Shown here: positions 19,344 to 29,000 of the stretch, piece by piece
Position numbering within the stretch: the stretch's first letter is position 1
Layout: each line of letters begins with the position of its first letter
NCBI RefSeq assembly: GCF_011761265.1
Contig: NZ_JAAOZB010000002.1
Location: forward strand, 930,001-994,000
Origin: Microbacterium halimionae
Lineage (GTDB): Bacteria > Actinomycetota > Actinomycetes > Actinomycetales > Microbacteriaceae
Length of the DNA: 64,000 bases
Direction: 5' to 3'
Notes under the pieces: generated by a model
Databases searched by the model: none
What the model was told of the DNA's origin: nothing
What the model saw: only the letters and a program-made list of their open reading frames with translations
Program-made: the position numbers and the translations under genes

Positions 19344-20750
19344 ATGTCTTCTGCGCTCTTCCCCGGGCAAACCCCGCTCGCGGTGCGGATGCGACCTGTG
19401 TCTCTTGATGAAGTGGCCGGACAACGCCACCTTCTTCGCGCCGGCTCACCCCTTGTTTCTCTCGCCGATTCAGATTCGAAGAGTCCCGCCGCGACATCAG
19501 TCATTCTCTGGGGGCCCCCAGGAACGGGAAAGACAACGCTCGCGCAGGCGATCGCGCGGTCGTCGGGCAGACGATTCGTTGAGTTGTCCGCAGTCACAGC
19601 CGGTGTGCGCGACGTTCGCGAAGTCATGCAAGACGCCTTGACGCAACGCGACATGTATGGGATGGCGACCATCCTTTTTCTCGATGAAATACATCGCTTC
19701 ACGAAGGCTCAGCAGGATGCCTTGCTCCCCGGCGTCGAGAACGGCTGGGTAGTCCTTATTGCTGCGACGACGGAGAATCCTTCATTTTCGGTCATTTCCC
19801 CGCTCCTGTCGCGATCACTGCTGCTGACGCTTCGTCCATTGTCCGACGAAGATCTCGGCAGCCTTATCGATCGCGCCGTTGTCGACCCGCGCGGTCTCGC
19901 TGGTGCGATCACACTCGAAGCCGAAGCGCGCTCCGCACTCATTCGACTTGCATCGGGTGACGCCCGGCGGGCACTCACGGCCTTAGAAGCGGCTGCATCG
20001 ATGGCGGGGCTGCCGACGTCAGACCACGAAGACTCAGATGACGACTCAAGTTCAGACTCAGACGAGATTGATGAGAGCGTGGCGTCATCGTCGGGCGCGG
20101 ACACCGAGTCACCGCCAGTGATCTCGGCCGAGCATATCGCGCAAGCAGTTGACCGGGCGCTCCTACGCTACGACCGCCAGGGCGACGAGCACTACGACGT
20201 CATCAGCGCGTTCATCAAGTCAATCAGGGGCTCAGACGTTGATGCCGCTCTGCACTACCTGGCGCGAATGATCGAAGCCGGGGAAGATGCTCGATTCATC
20301 GCTCGACGGCTTGTCATCTCAGCATCCGAAGACATTGGACTCGCAGATCCACTCGCGTTGAATATCGCGGTGGCGGCCGCTGATGCCGTGCAATTTATTG
20401 GAATGCCTGAGGGGCGAATACCGCTCGCCGAGGCCACGACGTATCTCGCGACGGCCGCAAAGTCGAACGCGTCCTATGTTGCGATAGACAAGGCGATCGC
20501 AGATGTGAAAGCTGGTGGCTTCGGTTCCGTGCCGCTGCATTTGCGAGACGCACACTATGCGGGAGCTAAACGCCTTGGACATGGCAAGGGCTACAAGTAT
20601 CCGCACGACAGCGAAATTGGCGTCGTAGCGCAGCAGTACTTACCGGATGAACTTCGTGGGCGCCGATACTACGAGCCGACCATGCATGGCCAGGAGCGCG
20701 ATATCAGCGCACGTCTTGAGAAGATCCGCCGGATCCTCGGCTCGACATAA
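19344..20750 (+). CDS. rarA: Replication-associated recombination protein A (RarA/MgsA)
   Basis: A 468-residue AAA+ clamp-loader-like ATPase that acts at stalled replication forks. Walker A is GPPGTGKT (57-64), Walker [10 protein letters not shown] (111-119), sensor 1 is in AATTENPSF, and the C-terminal MgsA domain contains [20 protein letters not shown] 35-residue Asp/Ser-rich stretch (about 224-258) interrupts the lid region and is absent from E. coli RarA. A longer frame exists upstream but the family begins at [16 protein letters not shown], matching ATG 19344. It is divergent from the small membrane-protein gene. Confidence 0.95.
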   Translation: MSSALFPGQTPLAVRMRPVSLDEVAGQRHLLRAGSPLVSLADSDSKSPAATSVILWGPPGTGKTTLAQAIARSSGRRFVELSAVTAGVRDVREVMQDALTQRDMYGMATILFLDEIHRFTKAQQDALLPGVENGWVVLIAATTENPSFSVISPLLSRSLLLTLRPLSDEDLGSLIDRAVVDPRGLAGAITLEAEARSALIRLASGDARRALTALEAAASMAGLPTSDHEDSDDDSSSDSDEIDESVASSSGADTESPPVISAEHIAQAVDRALLRYDRQGDEHYDVISAFIKSIRGSDVDAALHYLARMIEAGEDARFIARRLVISASEDIGLADPLALNIAVAAADAVQFIGMPEGRIPLAEATTYLATAAKSNASYVAIDKAIADVKAGGFGSVPLHLRDAHYAGAKRLGHGKGYKYPHDSEIGVVAQQYLPDELRGRRYYEPTMHGQERDISARLEKIRRILGST

Positions 20751-20759
20751 CCCGTCTGA

Positions 20760-20765
20760 TAAGAT
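20760..20765 (+). promoter_or_regulatory. Putative -10 element of rpsD
   Basis: TAAGAT lies 145 bp before the rpsD GTG, giving a leader of about 138 nt. Such a long leader could house S4 autoregulation, but I could not fold a known element in it. Confidence 0.35.
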
Positions 20766-20909
20766 GAATCGGCTCTAGACCCAGTTCTCGAGCATCTCCT
20801 TTCCTCCATGAAACCACCGGTGCGCTGCGACGTGCGCCCGATTGGCGGAGGTTGGTGATACGTCCGTGAGCCGTGAAATGCATGGCCACGTCATCGGAAG
20901 GACACACCT

Positions 20910-21539
20910 GTGCCCACGAAATCCCAGGACCGCCGCAAGGTCCGCCTGTCCCGCGCGCTCGGCATCCCGCTGACACCGAAGGCTGCACGCTATCTCGAAA
21001 AGCGCCCCTATGCTCCCGGTGAGCACGGCCGCACGAAGCGTAAAGCTGACAGCGACTACGCCGTTCGCCTCCGTGAGAAGCAGCGTCTGCGTGAGCAGTA
21101 CGGCATCCGCGAGAAGCAGTTGCGCATTGCGTTCAACGAAGCTCGTCGCCACGACGGCCTGACGGGTGAAAACCTCGTCGAGCAGCTCGAAATGCGACTC
21201 GACGCTCTTGTCGTTCGTTCGGGCTTTGCTCGCACGACCGCGCAGGCTCGCCAGTTCGTTGTGCACCGCCACATCATGGTGGATGGCCAGCTCGTTGACC
21301 GCCCATCGTTCCGCGTCAAACCGGGTCAGCTCATTCACGTGAAAGAGCGAAGCGAAGGCACCGAGCCGTTCCAGGTTGCCGCCGCAGGCGCGCACGCCGA
21401 GGTTCTGCCCCCGGTTCCGTCCTACCTTGAGGTTGAACTCGATAAGCTGCAGGCACGCCTCGTGCGTCGCCCCAAGCGCGCCGAGGTGCCCGTCACCTGT
21501 GACGTGCAGCTCGTCGTTGAGTACTACGCGGCACGCTAA
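20910..21539 (+). CDS. rpsD: 30S ribosomal protein S4
   Basis: A 209-residue primary 16S rRNA-binding protein of the small subunit. It has the S4 N-terminal domain and the S4 RNA-binding fold with RLDALVVRSGFARTTAQARQFV and HIMVDGQLVDRPSFRVKPG. The start GTG follows GGAAGGA. The gene stands alone, away from the rpsM-rpsK-rpoA operon, which is common in Micrococcales. N-terminal cysteines of a zinc site are not present. A strong hairpin ends the unit. Confidence 0.98.
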   Translation: MPTKSQDRRKVRLSRALGIPLTPKAARYLEKRPYAPGEHGRTKRKADSDYAVRLREKQRLREQYGIREKQLRIAFNEARRHDGLTGENLVEQLEMRLDALVVRSGFARTTAQARQFVVHRHIMVDGQLVDRPSFRVKPGQLIHVKERSEGTEPFQVAAAGAHAEVLPPVPSYLEVELDKLQARLVRRPKRAEVPVTCDVQLVVEYYAAR

Positions 21540-21558
21540 GCAGCGCATCGCAATTTTG

Positions 21559-21596
21559 CCAAGGGCGTCGGGAGTTATCCCGGCGCCCTTGGTCGT
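21559..21596 (+). terminator. Rho-independent terminator after rpsD
   Basis: CCAAGGGCGTCGGGA and TCCCGGCGCCCTTGG pair over 15 bp (one T-G pair) around a GTTA loop, 20 bp after the rpsD stop. The following run GTCGTTCTC is only moderately T-rich. Confidence 0.85.
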
Positions 21597-21655
21597 TCTC
21601 GCCTACGATGGTTGAACCCGCCGAGATTCGTGCGGCCAAAACGAGGGAGTCTCAC

Positions 21656-21916
21656 GTGAAAAATGTGGTGTGGTTCGTACTGGGGGCCGGTGCCGGTTTC
21701 GTTCTCGCCCATTTCGTGGACAAAGACCCACGGGGGCACGAAGTCTTGGCCGACATCGACTCGAGAATCACCGAGTTCACCGATCGGATCGGCGATGCGT
21801 ATCGCGAGCAGCAATCGCGCTTTACCGAGCTAGCCGAAGAGATGAAAGACGCGGCAACAGACGCAGCAGAAAAGCTTGCGAGTGCCGCAGCCGACGTGAC
21901 CTCCGACAAAGACTGA
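21656..21916 (+). CDS. Small membrane-anchored protein upstream of alaS
   Basis: An 86-residue protein with one N-terminal membrane segment (VVWFVLGAGAGFVLAHFV), the motif DKDPRGHEVLADID, and an acidic amphipathic helix with EFTDRIGDAYREQQSRF. Comparable short proteins sit between rpsD and alaS in Microbacteriaceae; no function is known. GTG 21656 was chosen because GAGGGAG lies 6 nt upstream, while an ATG at 21608 would put charged residues before the membrane span. A TACGAT hexamer at 21604-21609 may be its -10. Confidence 0.8.
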   Translation: MKNVVWFVLGAGAGFVLAHFVDKDPRGHEVLADIDSRITEFTDRIGDAYREQQSRFTELAEEMKDAATDAAEKLASAAADVTSDKD

Positions 21917-21970
21917 CTTCGCCTCGACCGGGGTTCCCGGATGAACTGCGCCTGAAAAAGGAACACCCGC

Positions 21971-24634
21971 ATGAAAACTGCCGAAATCGCTCAGCGATAC
22001 CTCAACTACTTCGAGAAAAACGACCACACCATCGTGCCGTCGTCGTCATTGGTCACCGATGACCCCTCGCTGCTCTTCACTGTCGCCGGGATGGTTCCGT
22101 TCATTCCTTACCTGACGGGCATGGTTCCGCCGCCATATCGTCGCGCCGCGGACGTGCAGAAGTGCATCCGTACCAACGACATTGAAGAGGTCGGCCACAC
22201 GGCTCGACACGGTACTTTCTTCCAGATGCTCGGCAACTGGTCGTTTGGCGACTACTTCAAAGAAGGCGCGATCGGCTACGCCTGGGAGCTTTTGACCAGC
22301 TCTGAGTCCGACGGCGGTTTGGGATTCGAAGAACGGGACCTCTGGGTCACTGTTTACGAAGATGACGACGAAGCTGCGGGCCTTTGGCAAAAGATTGCTG
22401 GACTTCCCGAAAGCCGGATTCAACGCCTCGGCCGCGAAGACAACTACTGGTCGACCGGACAGCCCGGCCCTGCGGGCCCCTGCTCGGAGATCTACTTCGA
22501 TCGCGGTCCGAAATACGGACGCGATGGCGGCCCTGCTGTCGACGACAGCCGCTTTACTGAGATCTGGAATCTCGTCTTCATGCAGTATTCGATCGCGAAC
22601 GTGCGTTCGAAAATCGATTTCGACATCGTGGGCGATCTTCCACATCGGAACATCGACACGGGTATGGGCCTCGAACGTGTTGCTTTTATCAAGCAGGGCG
22701 TCGACAACATGTACGAGACGGATCAAGTACGCCCTGTTCTTGACCGCGCTGTCGAGCTGTCGGGGCGCCGCTACGGTGCCGAGCACGAAGACGACATCCG
22801 ATTCCGCGTGATCGCTGATCACGTGCGTTCGTCTCTCATGCTCCTCTCCGACGGCGTGACTCCGTCAAACGAAGGTCGTGGTTACATCCTCCGTCGCCTG
22901 ATGCGTCGCACCGTGCGATCGATGCGACTGCTCGGCGTTGACGGCGCGACATTCCCCGAACTCTTCTCGGCATCTCGAGACGCGATGTCGACTTCGTATC
23001 CCGTCGTCGCTGACGATTGGTCTCGCATTTCTCAATACGCGTTTGCTGAAGAGGAAACGTTCCTGCGCACCCTCGCATCTGGATCGACCATCCTTGATGT
23101 CGCGGTCTCGGAAGCAAAAGGTAGCGGCAAAAGCGCCTTGAGCGGCCCCGACGCATTCCTGCTCCATGACACGTACGGTTTCCCGATCGACCTGACGCTA
23201 GAAATAGCGGAGGAAGCTGGCATATCGGTCGACCGTGAAGCGTTCAACACGCTCATGCAAGAACAGCGTTCTCGTGCGAAAGCTGACGCGAAGTCACGTA
23301 AGCGAGCCATCGCCGACCACAGTGTCTACCGCGACTTTCGCGCGCTCGGCGAGACTGTCTTCACCGGATACAGCGACATGGAAACAACATCGCGTGTCTT
23401 GGGTGTCCTCGTTGATGGGATCTCAGTGCCGTCGGCTTCGCAGGGGCAGATTGCCGAGGTCATCCTTTCTGAGACCGCGCTTTACGCTGAATCGGGCGGC
23501 CAGGTCGCTGACAAGGGCATCATCGTCGGACCGGGTTACGAGCTCAAGGTACTCGACGTCCAAAAGCCCGTTCCGGGGCTCATCAGCCACACCGTGGAGG
23601 TCATTCAGGGCGAGGTCGGCGTCAACCAGGCGGCTACGAGCATCGTCGACGCCGTAAATCGACGCTCAGCCCAGCAGGCTCACTCGGCGACGCACTTGGT
23701 TCACGCAGCTCTTCGCGACACCTTGGGCAAGAGCGCAACCCAGGCTGGGTCGCTCAACCGTGCCGGGTACCTTCGGTTCGACTTCACGTGGAACCAAGCC
23801 CTTTCGGCTGCCACCAAGAGCGAAATCGAAGAGATCTCCAACAACGCAGTTCGCGACAATCTTGCGGTCACAACTCGAGTGCTCCCGCTCGACGAAGCAC
23901 GAAAGCTCGGCGCCATGGCCCTCTTCGGAGAGAAATACGGCGAGAGCGTGCGCATGGTCGACATCGGTGGCCCGTGGTCGCGGGAACTGTGCGGCGGAAC
24001 TCACGTGTCATCGAGCGCTGAGATCGGCCTAATCAACCTCGTGGGGGAGTCTTCAGTTGGAGCTTCAAACCGCAGAGTCGAGGCACTCGTCGGGCTCGAT
24101 GCTTTCCGCGATCTCGCCGCGGAGCGCGCGATCGTATCTCAGCTCACCTCATCGCTGAAGACACCTCGAGAGCAGTTGCCAACACGAATTGCGGAACTTT
24201 CTGCAAGCCTCAAAGCCGCTGAGAAAAAGATCGCGGCCTATGAAGCCCGCGCCCTCGCGGACCGCGCGCCCGAACTTGCTTCCCGGGCGAAGACCCTTGG
24301 TGCATACCGAGTCGTCGCTGAATCAATGGGAAATGCCAGCTCAGCCGATGATGTGCGTGCGCTCGCATTGCAGATTCGTGACCGCCTCACCGCAGAACCC
24401 GCTGTGATTGCGCTCGGAGCAGACATTGGCGGACGTGCTGTCGTGATTGTTGCGACGACTCCTGCCGCGCGCGAGGCAGGCGCGAAAGCGGGAGCCCTCG
24501 CTAAAGCCGCAGCCGCAACACTCGGCGGCGGCGGCGGCGGTCGTGACGATGTCGCCCAGGGTGGAGGCACAGATGTCGCAGCTCTTCCTGCGGCTCTCAC
24601 CGCAGTGACCACGGCACTGTCGATGGGCGTATGA
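21971..24634 (+). CDS. alaS: Alanyl-tRNA synthetase
   Basis: An 887-residue class II synthetase. The catalytic domain begins MKTAEIAQRYLNYF and includes RTNDIEEVGHTARHGTFF and GDYFKEGAI. The editing domain has the zinc-type motif HSATHLVHAAL plus CGGTHVSSSAEIG. The C-Ala domain ends with a glycine run and QGGGTD. AAAAAGGA precedes the ATG. Its last codons overlap ruvX (ATGA). The gene heads a long run of overlapping or touching genes through aroQ. Confidence 0.98.
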   Translation: MKTAEIAQRYLNYFEKNDHTIVPSSSLVTDDPSLLFTVAGMVPFIPYLTGMVPPPYRRAADVQKCIRTNDIEEVGHTARHGTFFQMLGNWSFGDYFKEGAIGYAWELLTSSESDGGLGFEERDLWVTVYEDDDEAAGLWQKIAGLPESRIQRLGREDNYWSTGQPGPAGPCSEIYFDRGPKYGRDGGPAVDDSRFTEIWNLVFMQYSIANVRSKIDFDIVGDLPHRNIDTGMGLERVAFIKQGVDNMYETDQVRPVLDRAVELSGRRYGAEHEDDIRFRVIADHVRSSLMLLSDGVTPSNEGRGYILRRLMRRTVRSMRLLGVDGATFPELFSASRDAMSTSYPVVADDWSRISQYAFAEEETFLRTLASGSTILDVAVSEAKGSGKSALSGPDAFLLHDTYGFPIDLTLEIAEEAGISVDREAFNTLMQEQRSRAKADAKSRKRAIADHSVYRDFRALGETVFTGYSDMETTSRVLGVLVDGISVPSASQGQIAEVILSETALYAESGGQVADKGIIVGPGYELKVLDVQKPVPGLISHTVEVIQGEVGVNQAATSIVDAVNRRSAQQAHSATHLVHAALRDTLGKSATQAGSLNRAGYLRFDFTWNQALSAATKSEIEEISNNAVRDNLAVTTRVLPLDEARKLGAMALFGEKYGESVRMVDIGGPWSRELCGGTHVSSSAEIGLINLVGESSVGASNRRVEALVGLDAFRDLAAERAIVSQLTSSLKTPREQLPTRIAELSASLKAAEKKIAAYEARALADRAPELASRAKTLGAYRVVAESMGNASSADDVRALALQIRDRLTAEPAVIALGADIGGRAVVIVATTPAAREAGAKAGALAKAAAATLGGGGGGRDDVAQGGGTDVAALPAALTAVTTALSMGV

Positions 24635-25089
24635 GCGAGTTTCGCCGTGGCGCGCGCTTGGGCGTTGATGTCGGCAAGGCTCGCGTAGGCGTCGCGCGGT
24701 GCGATCCAGACGGAATGCTTGCCACTCCTGTCGAGACAGTGCCCCGCGACGACAACGCGATTCGCCGTGTTCTGGAACTCAGCAATGAGTTGGAAGTTCT
24801 CGAGATTGTGGTCGGATTGCCGCTCAATTTGAGTGGCAACGACACCGCGTCAACCGCCGACGCGCGAGAATTCGCGGCTGGCCTCGCATTAGGAAATCGG
24901 CCAGTGCGGCTCTCAGACGAGCGGCTCAGCACGGTGTCAGCACATGCCGCGCTTCGACAGTCCGGGCGATCACAACGTAATTCTCGTAGCATTGTCGATC
25001 AGGTCGCCGCGGTTATTCTGTTACAAAATGCGATCGACGTCGAAAAGCGCACAGGAAAAGCACCCGGCATTCCCGTTTCTTCGGCATAG
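24631..25089 (+). CDS. ruvX: Putative pre-16S rRNA nuclease RuvX/YqgF
   Basis: A 152-residue RNase H-like protein with GVDVGKARVGVARCD, EIVVGLPLNLSGND, RLSDERLSTVSA and a final IVDQVAAVILLQ, the four YqgF motifs. Members process the 5' end of 16S rRNA; the name also reflects similarity to RuvC. It overlaps alaS by 4 nt and is followed by mltG after 13 bp. Confidence 0.93.
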   Translation: MSEFRRGARLGVDVGKARVGVARCDPDGMLATPVETVPRDDNAIRRVLELSNELEVLEIVVGLPLNLSGNDTASTADAREFAAGLALGNRPVRLSDERLSTVSAHAALRQSGRSQRNSRSIVDQVAAVILLQNAIDVEKRTGKAPGIPVSSA

Positions 25090-25102
25090 GAGCCCGCCCA
25101 TC

Positions 25103-26419
25103 ATGACTGACGCCACGCCGCCCGACGATTCGTTCACAGGCGTGAACGGATCGTCGCCCAGACGAGCAGACGCATCGGCCCCGACGTCCCGTCGCGCGGC
25201 ACGGGACGCGCAGCGTGAACAGGTTCCGTCACAGCCGACCGCCGCGCAGCCGAGCGCGCCCCAACCGACACGACCACCCACACAGTCACCGCCGGTTTAC
25301 GAAATGTTTCAACCTGATCCGTCAGGCCAGGGTCCTCGCTCACCGAAAGGCAAAACTCGCCTCGGCTGCGGAATCGTCCTTGCCCTCATACTGTTGCTCC
25401 TCGGGGGCGTTGTCGTCGGCGGATTCTGGGTCTGGACCACCTACGAAACGCAGATTCGCGAATTTATGGGATGGGAAGAGCCCAAAGATTTCGACGCCGG
25501 AATCGCCGAGGGCGAAGTGCTGGTGACGATTTCTGAAGGAGACGGCGGACAGCAGATTTCGCAGACACTCTACGACCAGGGTGTAACGAAGACATCTAGC
25601 GCGTTCTACGACATGCTCGTAGACACCGGCGCCACGACCACCTTCTATCCGGGCACCTACCAGCTTCAGTTGAAAATGACTTCGGCCGCAGCTCTCGAGG
25701 CTCTCGAAGACCCGGCGAACAAGTTAGAGAATTCGGCGCAGCTGCCGGAGGGCCTCACCGTCGCTCAGACTCTTACGAGACTGAGCGAAAGCACGTCGCT
25801 CTCACTCGAAGACCTCAATGCCGCTGTGGCGAACCCTTCGGACTACAGCATCGCTGCAGATTCGCTCGAAGGCTGGCTTTTTCCAGCCACATACACCTTC
25901 GAACCTGGCGTTACCGCGCCACAGGTGATCCAAACTCTTGTGGACCGCACAGTGCAGTCGCTGGACGCCGCGAGCGTTCCCGTGGATCAACGCCAGCGCA
26001 TCCTCACAATCGCATCGATCATCCAACGTGAGGCGGGCGCCGAGGCTGACTTCTACAAGGTCTCCCGAGTCATCCAGAATCGCCTTGACGACGGCATGCT
26101 GCTCCAGATGGACTCCACCGCGCAGTACGGCTACGGCGAGATGCATGACGGGACCGTCAGCTCGTCGGCTGAAGCGCTCTCTGACGACAATGCGTGGAAC
26201 ACCTACGTGCGCTCCGGGTTGCCCGCAGGCCCTATCGCCAATCCAGGCGACGCGGCGATCGACGCGGCGATGCATCCCGCTGATGGTGACTGGCTCTATT
26301 TCGTCACTGTCAACCTGAATACCGGCGAGACCGAATTCACGAATAACCTCGCTGATCACGAGGCTGCGGTGGCGAAGTGGCGTGCGTGGTGCACAGAGAA
26401 CCCTGACGCAGGATGCTAG
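25103..26419 (+). CDS. mltG: Endolytic murein transglycosylase MltG
   Basis: A 438-residue membrane protein thought to cut nascent glycan strands and end peptidoglycan polymerisation. It has a cytoplasmic Pro/Ala-rich tail of about 85 residues, one membrane helix (87-111), a LysM-like region, and the YceG catalytic domain with IASIIQREAG (catalytic Glu310) and NRLDDGMLLQMDSTAQYGYG. The C-terminus has YFVTVNLNTGETEF. ATG 25103 follows AGGAG and fits the family; longer readings run into ruvX. It overlaps aroE by 7 nt. Confidence 0.94.
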   Translation: MTDATPPDDSFTGVNGSSPRRADASAPTSRRAARDAQREQVPSQPTAAQPSAPQPTRPPTQSPPVYEMFQPDPSGQGPRSPKGKTRLGCGIVLALILLLLGGVVVGGFWVWTTYETQIREFMGWEEPKDFDAGIAEGEVLVTISEGDGGQQISQTLYDQGVTKTSSAFYDMLVDTGATTTFYPGTYQLQLKMTSAAALEALEDPANKLENSAQLPEGLTVAQTLTRLSESTSLSLEDLNAAVANPSDYSIAADSLEGWLFPATYTFEPGVTAPQVIQTLVDRTVQSLDAASVPVDQRQRILTIASIIQREAGAEADFYKVSRVIQNRLDDGMLLQMDSTAQYGYGEMHDGTVSSSAEALSDDNAWNTYVRSGLPAGPIANPGDAAIDAAMHPADGDWLYFVTVNLNTGETEFTNNLADHEAAVAKWRAWCTENPDAGC

Positions 26420-27249
26420 TCACGCCCCGCTGCGAGGTATGGGGCGACCCCATCGGACACAGTCGTTCTCCAGAGTTGCATCATGCTGCGTACCGGGTGC
26501 TTGGTCTTGATTGGGAATATGAGCGACGTCAGGTCACTGAAGCTCAGTTCGCGGATGAGCTGAATTTGCTCGGCCCGCGCTTCCGAGGTCTCTCCGTCAC
26601 GATGCCGCTCAAAGCAGCCGCATACCGTGCCGCCGGTCGCCGGGACAGGCGCGCTCAGCTGACGGGTGCCGTCAATACGCTGTCGTTGTCATCGCGCGGG
26701 GCCCTTGGTTTCAATACAGACGTCGGTGGTCTCGTGCAGGCCCTCGGTGACGAAGGGCTGCACGAACTCGAACGTGTGCAGATCGTGGGTGCAGGCGCAA
26801 CAGCCACGTCGGCAATTGTTGCCGCCGTTGAGATGGGAGCATCGCACGTCGATATCGTTGCCCGTCGCCCCGAGGCAACTCACCACCTCGTCGTGCTCGG
26901 TGAGGCGCTCGACGTCAAGGTGAACGTGCGTGCTTTCGATACCTCCGCTGCGGGTGATGTCGACGTGACTATCGCCACTCTTCCCGGCGATGCGCCGTTG
27001 TCGGACGCTCATTCCGATGCGCTTGCGAGGACCGGTGGCATCCTGTTTGACGTCGTCTACGGACAATGGCCGACTCCCCTCGCGACAGCGTGGGAGCGAA
27101 GCGGTGGAACGGCGGTCTCGGGCCTTGGGATGCTGCTTCACCAGGCAGTCCTGCAGGTGAGAGCATTCACTACCGGTGACATCGAAGAACCGATTGCCGA
27201 CGAACCCGCAGTGCTCGCCGCGATGCGCGCCGCTCTCATGGGAGACTAG
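26413..27249 (+). CDS. aroE: Shikimate dehydrogenase
   Basis: A 278-residue enzyme reducing 3-dehydroshikimate to shikimate. Substrate-binding SRSPELHH, catalytic Lys in VTMPLKAAA and Asp in GFNTDVGG are present, as is a Rossmann loop VGAGATATS. The cofactor loop differs from the textbook GAGGA-x-R form, as in many actinobacterial homologues. It lies inside the mltG end and 4 bp before aroC, so it is part of the aro operon. Confidence 0.93.
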   Translation: MLVTPRCEVWGDPIGHSRSPELHHAAYRVLGLDWEYERRQVTEAQFADELNLLGPRFRGLSVTMPLKAAAYRAAGRRDRRAQLTGAVNTLSLSSRGALGFNTDVGGLVQALGDEGLHELERVQIVGAGATATSAIVAAVEMGASHVDIVARRPEATHHLVVLGEALDVKVNVRAFDTSAAGDVDVTIATLPGDAPLSDAHSDALARTGGILFDVVYGQWPTPLATAWERSGGTAVSGLGMLLHQAVLQVRAFTTGDIEEPIADEPAVLAAMRAALMGD

Positions 27250-27253
27250 AACA

Positions 27254-28480
27254 ATGCTCCGCGTGCTCACGGCCGGCGAATCGCACGGCCCCGAACTCAT
27301 TGCTGTCATGGAAGGGCTGCCTGCTGGCGTCCCCATTTCCCGTGCAGCTATCCAAGCCGACCTCGCCCGCAGAAAGCTCGGCTACGGTCGCGGCTCGCGT
27401 ATGAAATTCGAAGAGGACGAGCTCACACTCTCGACCGGGGTTCGCCACGGCTCTAGCCTTGGCAGCCCCATTGCGCTGCGCATCGGTAACACGGAATGGC
27501 CGAAGTGGGCAGAGGTTATGAGCCCCGAACCGACGGAAATCACTGAGAAATCCCGGGGGAGGAGCGCAGCACTTACGCGTCCACGCCCAGGTCACGCAGA
27601 TCTCGTCGGTATGCAGAAGTACGGGTTCGACGAAGCCCGCCCCATTCTTGAGCGCGCGAGCGCCCGCGAGACAGCGGCGCGTGTCGCGCTTGGAGCGATC
27701 GCACGATCATTCTTGTCGGAGCTCGGCATTCGTCTCGTCAGCCACACGCTGTCTATCGGCCCAGTGCAGGTTCCCGAGGGTGCTGCGCTCCCGACAGCTG
27801 ATGACGTCGACGCGCTCGATGCAGATCCGTTGCGGTGCTTCGACGCTGAAACGTCGGCACGGATGGTCGCCGAGGTGGACGCAGCGCGCAAGGATGGTGA
27901 CACTCTCGGCGGAATCGTCGAGGTGCTCGCCTACGGTCTTCCGCCGGGGCTCGGCTCTCACGTGCAGTGGGACCGCAAGCTCGACGCGAAGCTTGCCCAG
28001 GCCCTCATGAGCATTCAGGCGATAAAGGGCGTCGAGATCGGCGACGGCTTCGAGACCACGAGACGACGCGGCTCTGCCGCTCACGACGAACTTTTCGCCG
28101 ACGACGGTGGCATCACTCGTGCAACTGATCGCGCCGGTGGTACCGAGGGTGGGATGTCGACGGGAACTCTCTTGCGCGTGCGCGCCGGAATGAAGCCCAT
28201 CGCGACTGTGCCGCACGCGCTTCGGACAATCGACGTGGCAACGGGAGAAACGGCATCCGCTCACCATCAGCGTTCTGACGTCTGCGCAGTACCTGCTTCA
28301 GGTGTTGTCGCCGAGGCGATGGTTGCGATCACACTCGCCGACGTCATTCTCGAAAAGTTCGGGGGCGATAGCGTCGCGGAGACTGCCCGTAACCTCGCAA
28401 GCTACCTCGCAGCGATTCCCGGGACGCTCCGCACTGCATCCGAAAGCTCCAGCACGCTCGGTTCGGATGACCGTTCCTGA
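27254..28480 (+). CDS. aroC: Chorismate synthase
   Basis: A 408-residue FMN-dependent enzyme converting EPSP to chorismate, the last common step. It begins [15 protein letters not shown] (signature 1). It also has [28 protein letters not shown] and [17 protein letters not shown] (signature 3). GGAG lies 9 nt before ATG 27254; a frame extension upstream overlaps aroE and is not part of the family. The end overlaps aroK by 14 nt. Confidence 0.98.
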   Translation: MLRVLTAGESHGPELIAVMEGLPAGVPISRAAIQADLARRKLGYGRGSRMKFEEDELTLSTGVRHGSSLGSPIALRIGNTEWPKWAEVMSPEPTEITEKSRGRSAALTRPRPGHADLVGMQKYGFDEARPILERASARETAARVALGAIARSFLSELGIRLVSHTLSIGPVQVPEGAALPTADDVDALDADPLRCFDAETSARMVAEVDAARKDGDTLGGIVEVLAYGLPPGLGSHVQWDRKLDAKLAQALMSIQAIKGVEIGDGFETTRRRGSAAHDELFADDGGITRATDRAGGTEGGMSTGTLLRVRAGMKPIATVPHALRTIDVATGETASAHHQRSDVCAVPASGVVAEAMVAITLADVILEKFGGDSVAETARNLASYLAAIPGTLRTASESSSTLGSDDRS

Positions 28481-29000
28481 TTCGCGAGCGCTCGTTCTCG
28501 TCGGCCCGATGGGAGCCGGCAAGACGAGTGTCGGTCGTCGTGTTGCACGCACACTCGGCCAGCGGTTCATCGATACAGATAAGTCAGTCATCCGCGACCA
28601 CGGGCCGATTCCCGAGATTTTCGCCCGCACCGGCGAGGCACATTTTCGCGCGCTCGAGAGAGCCGCGGTGGTTGAAGCACTCGCTCATGGCGGCGTTGTC
28701 GCGCTGGGGGGTGGCGCTGTACTCGATCCAGACACTCGATCGGACCTCGCGGCTCACCGGGTCGTCTTTCTCACCGTCAGTGCAAAGCTTGTCGCATCGC
28801 GCGTGGTTGGCGACGGCAGACCGCTGCTCGCCGGTGAAGATCCCGTTGCTCGATGGCAACAGATTTACGACGAACGGCTCCCGCTGTATCAAGAAGTCGC
28901 GGATGCTACGTTCGACACCTCCGTTGGCCCACTCGCCCTTGCTGTGACATCGATCGTCAATTGGGCCACACATGAAGACGACCGTCTGGAGAACGTATGA
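28467..29000 (+). CDS. aroK: Shikimate kinase
   Basis: A 177-residue P-loop kinase making shikimate 3-phosphate. GPMGAGKT (13-20) is the Walker A, FIDTDK holds the substrate Asp, and ALGGGAVLD is the shikimate loop. [10 protein letters not shown] is the lid. ATG 28467 lies inside aroC and gives the family length; translation is likely coupled. The stop overlaps aroB (ATGA). Confidence 0.95.
   Translation: MTVPDSRALVLVGPMGAGKTSVGRRVARTLGQRFIDTDKSVIRDHGPIPEIFARTGEAHFRALERAAVVEALAHGGVVALGGGAVLDPDTRSDLAAHRVVFLTVSAKLVASRVVGDGRPLLAGEDPVARWQQIYDERLPLYQEVADATFDTSVGPLALAVTSIVNWATHEDDRLENV

Noticed and set aside
20775..21548. A 257-codon reverse frame across rpsD
   Set aside because: It is the antisense of ribosomal protein S4 and its leader. 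The S4 motifs on the + strand are unambiguous.
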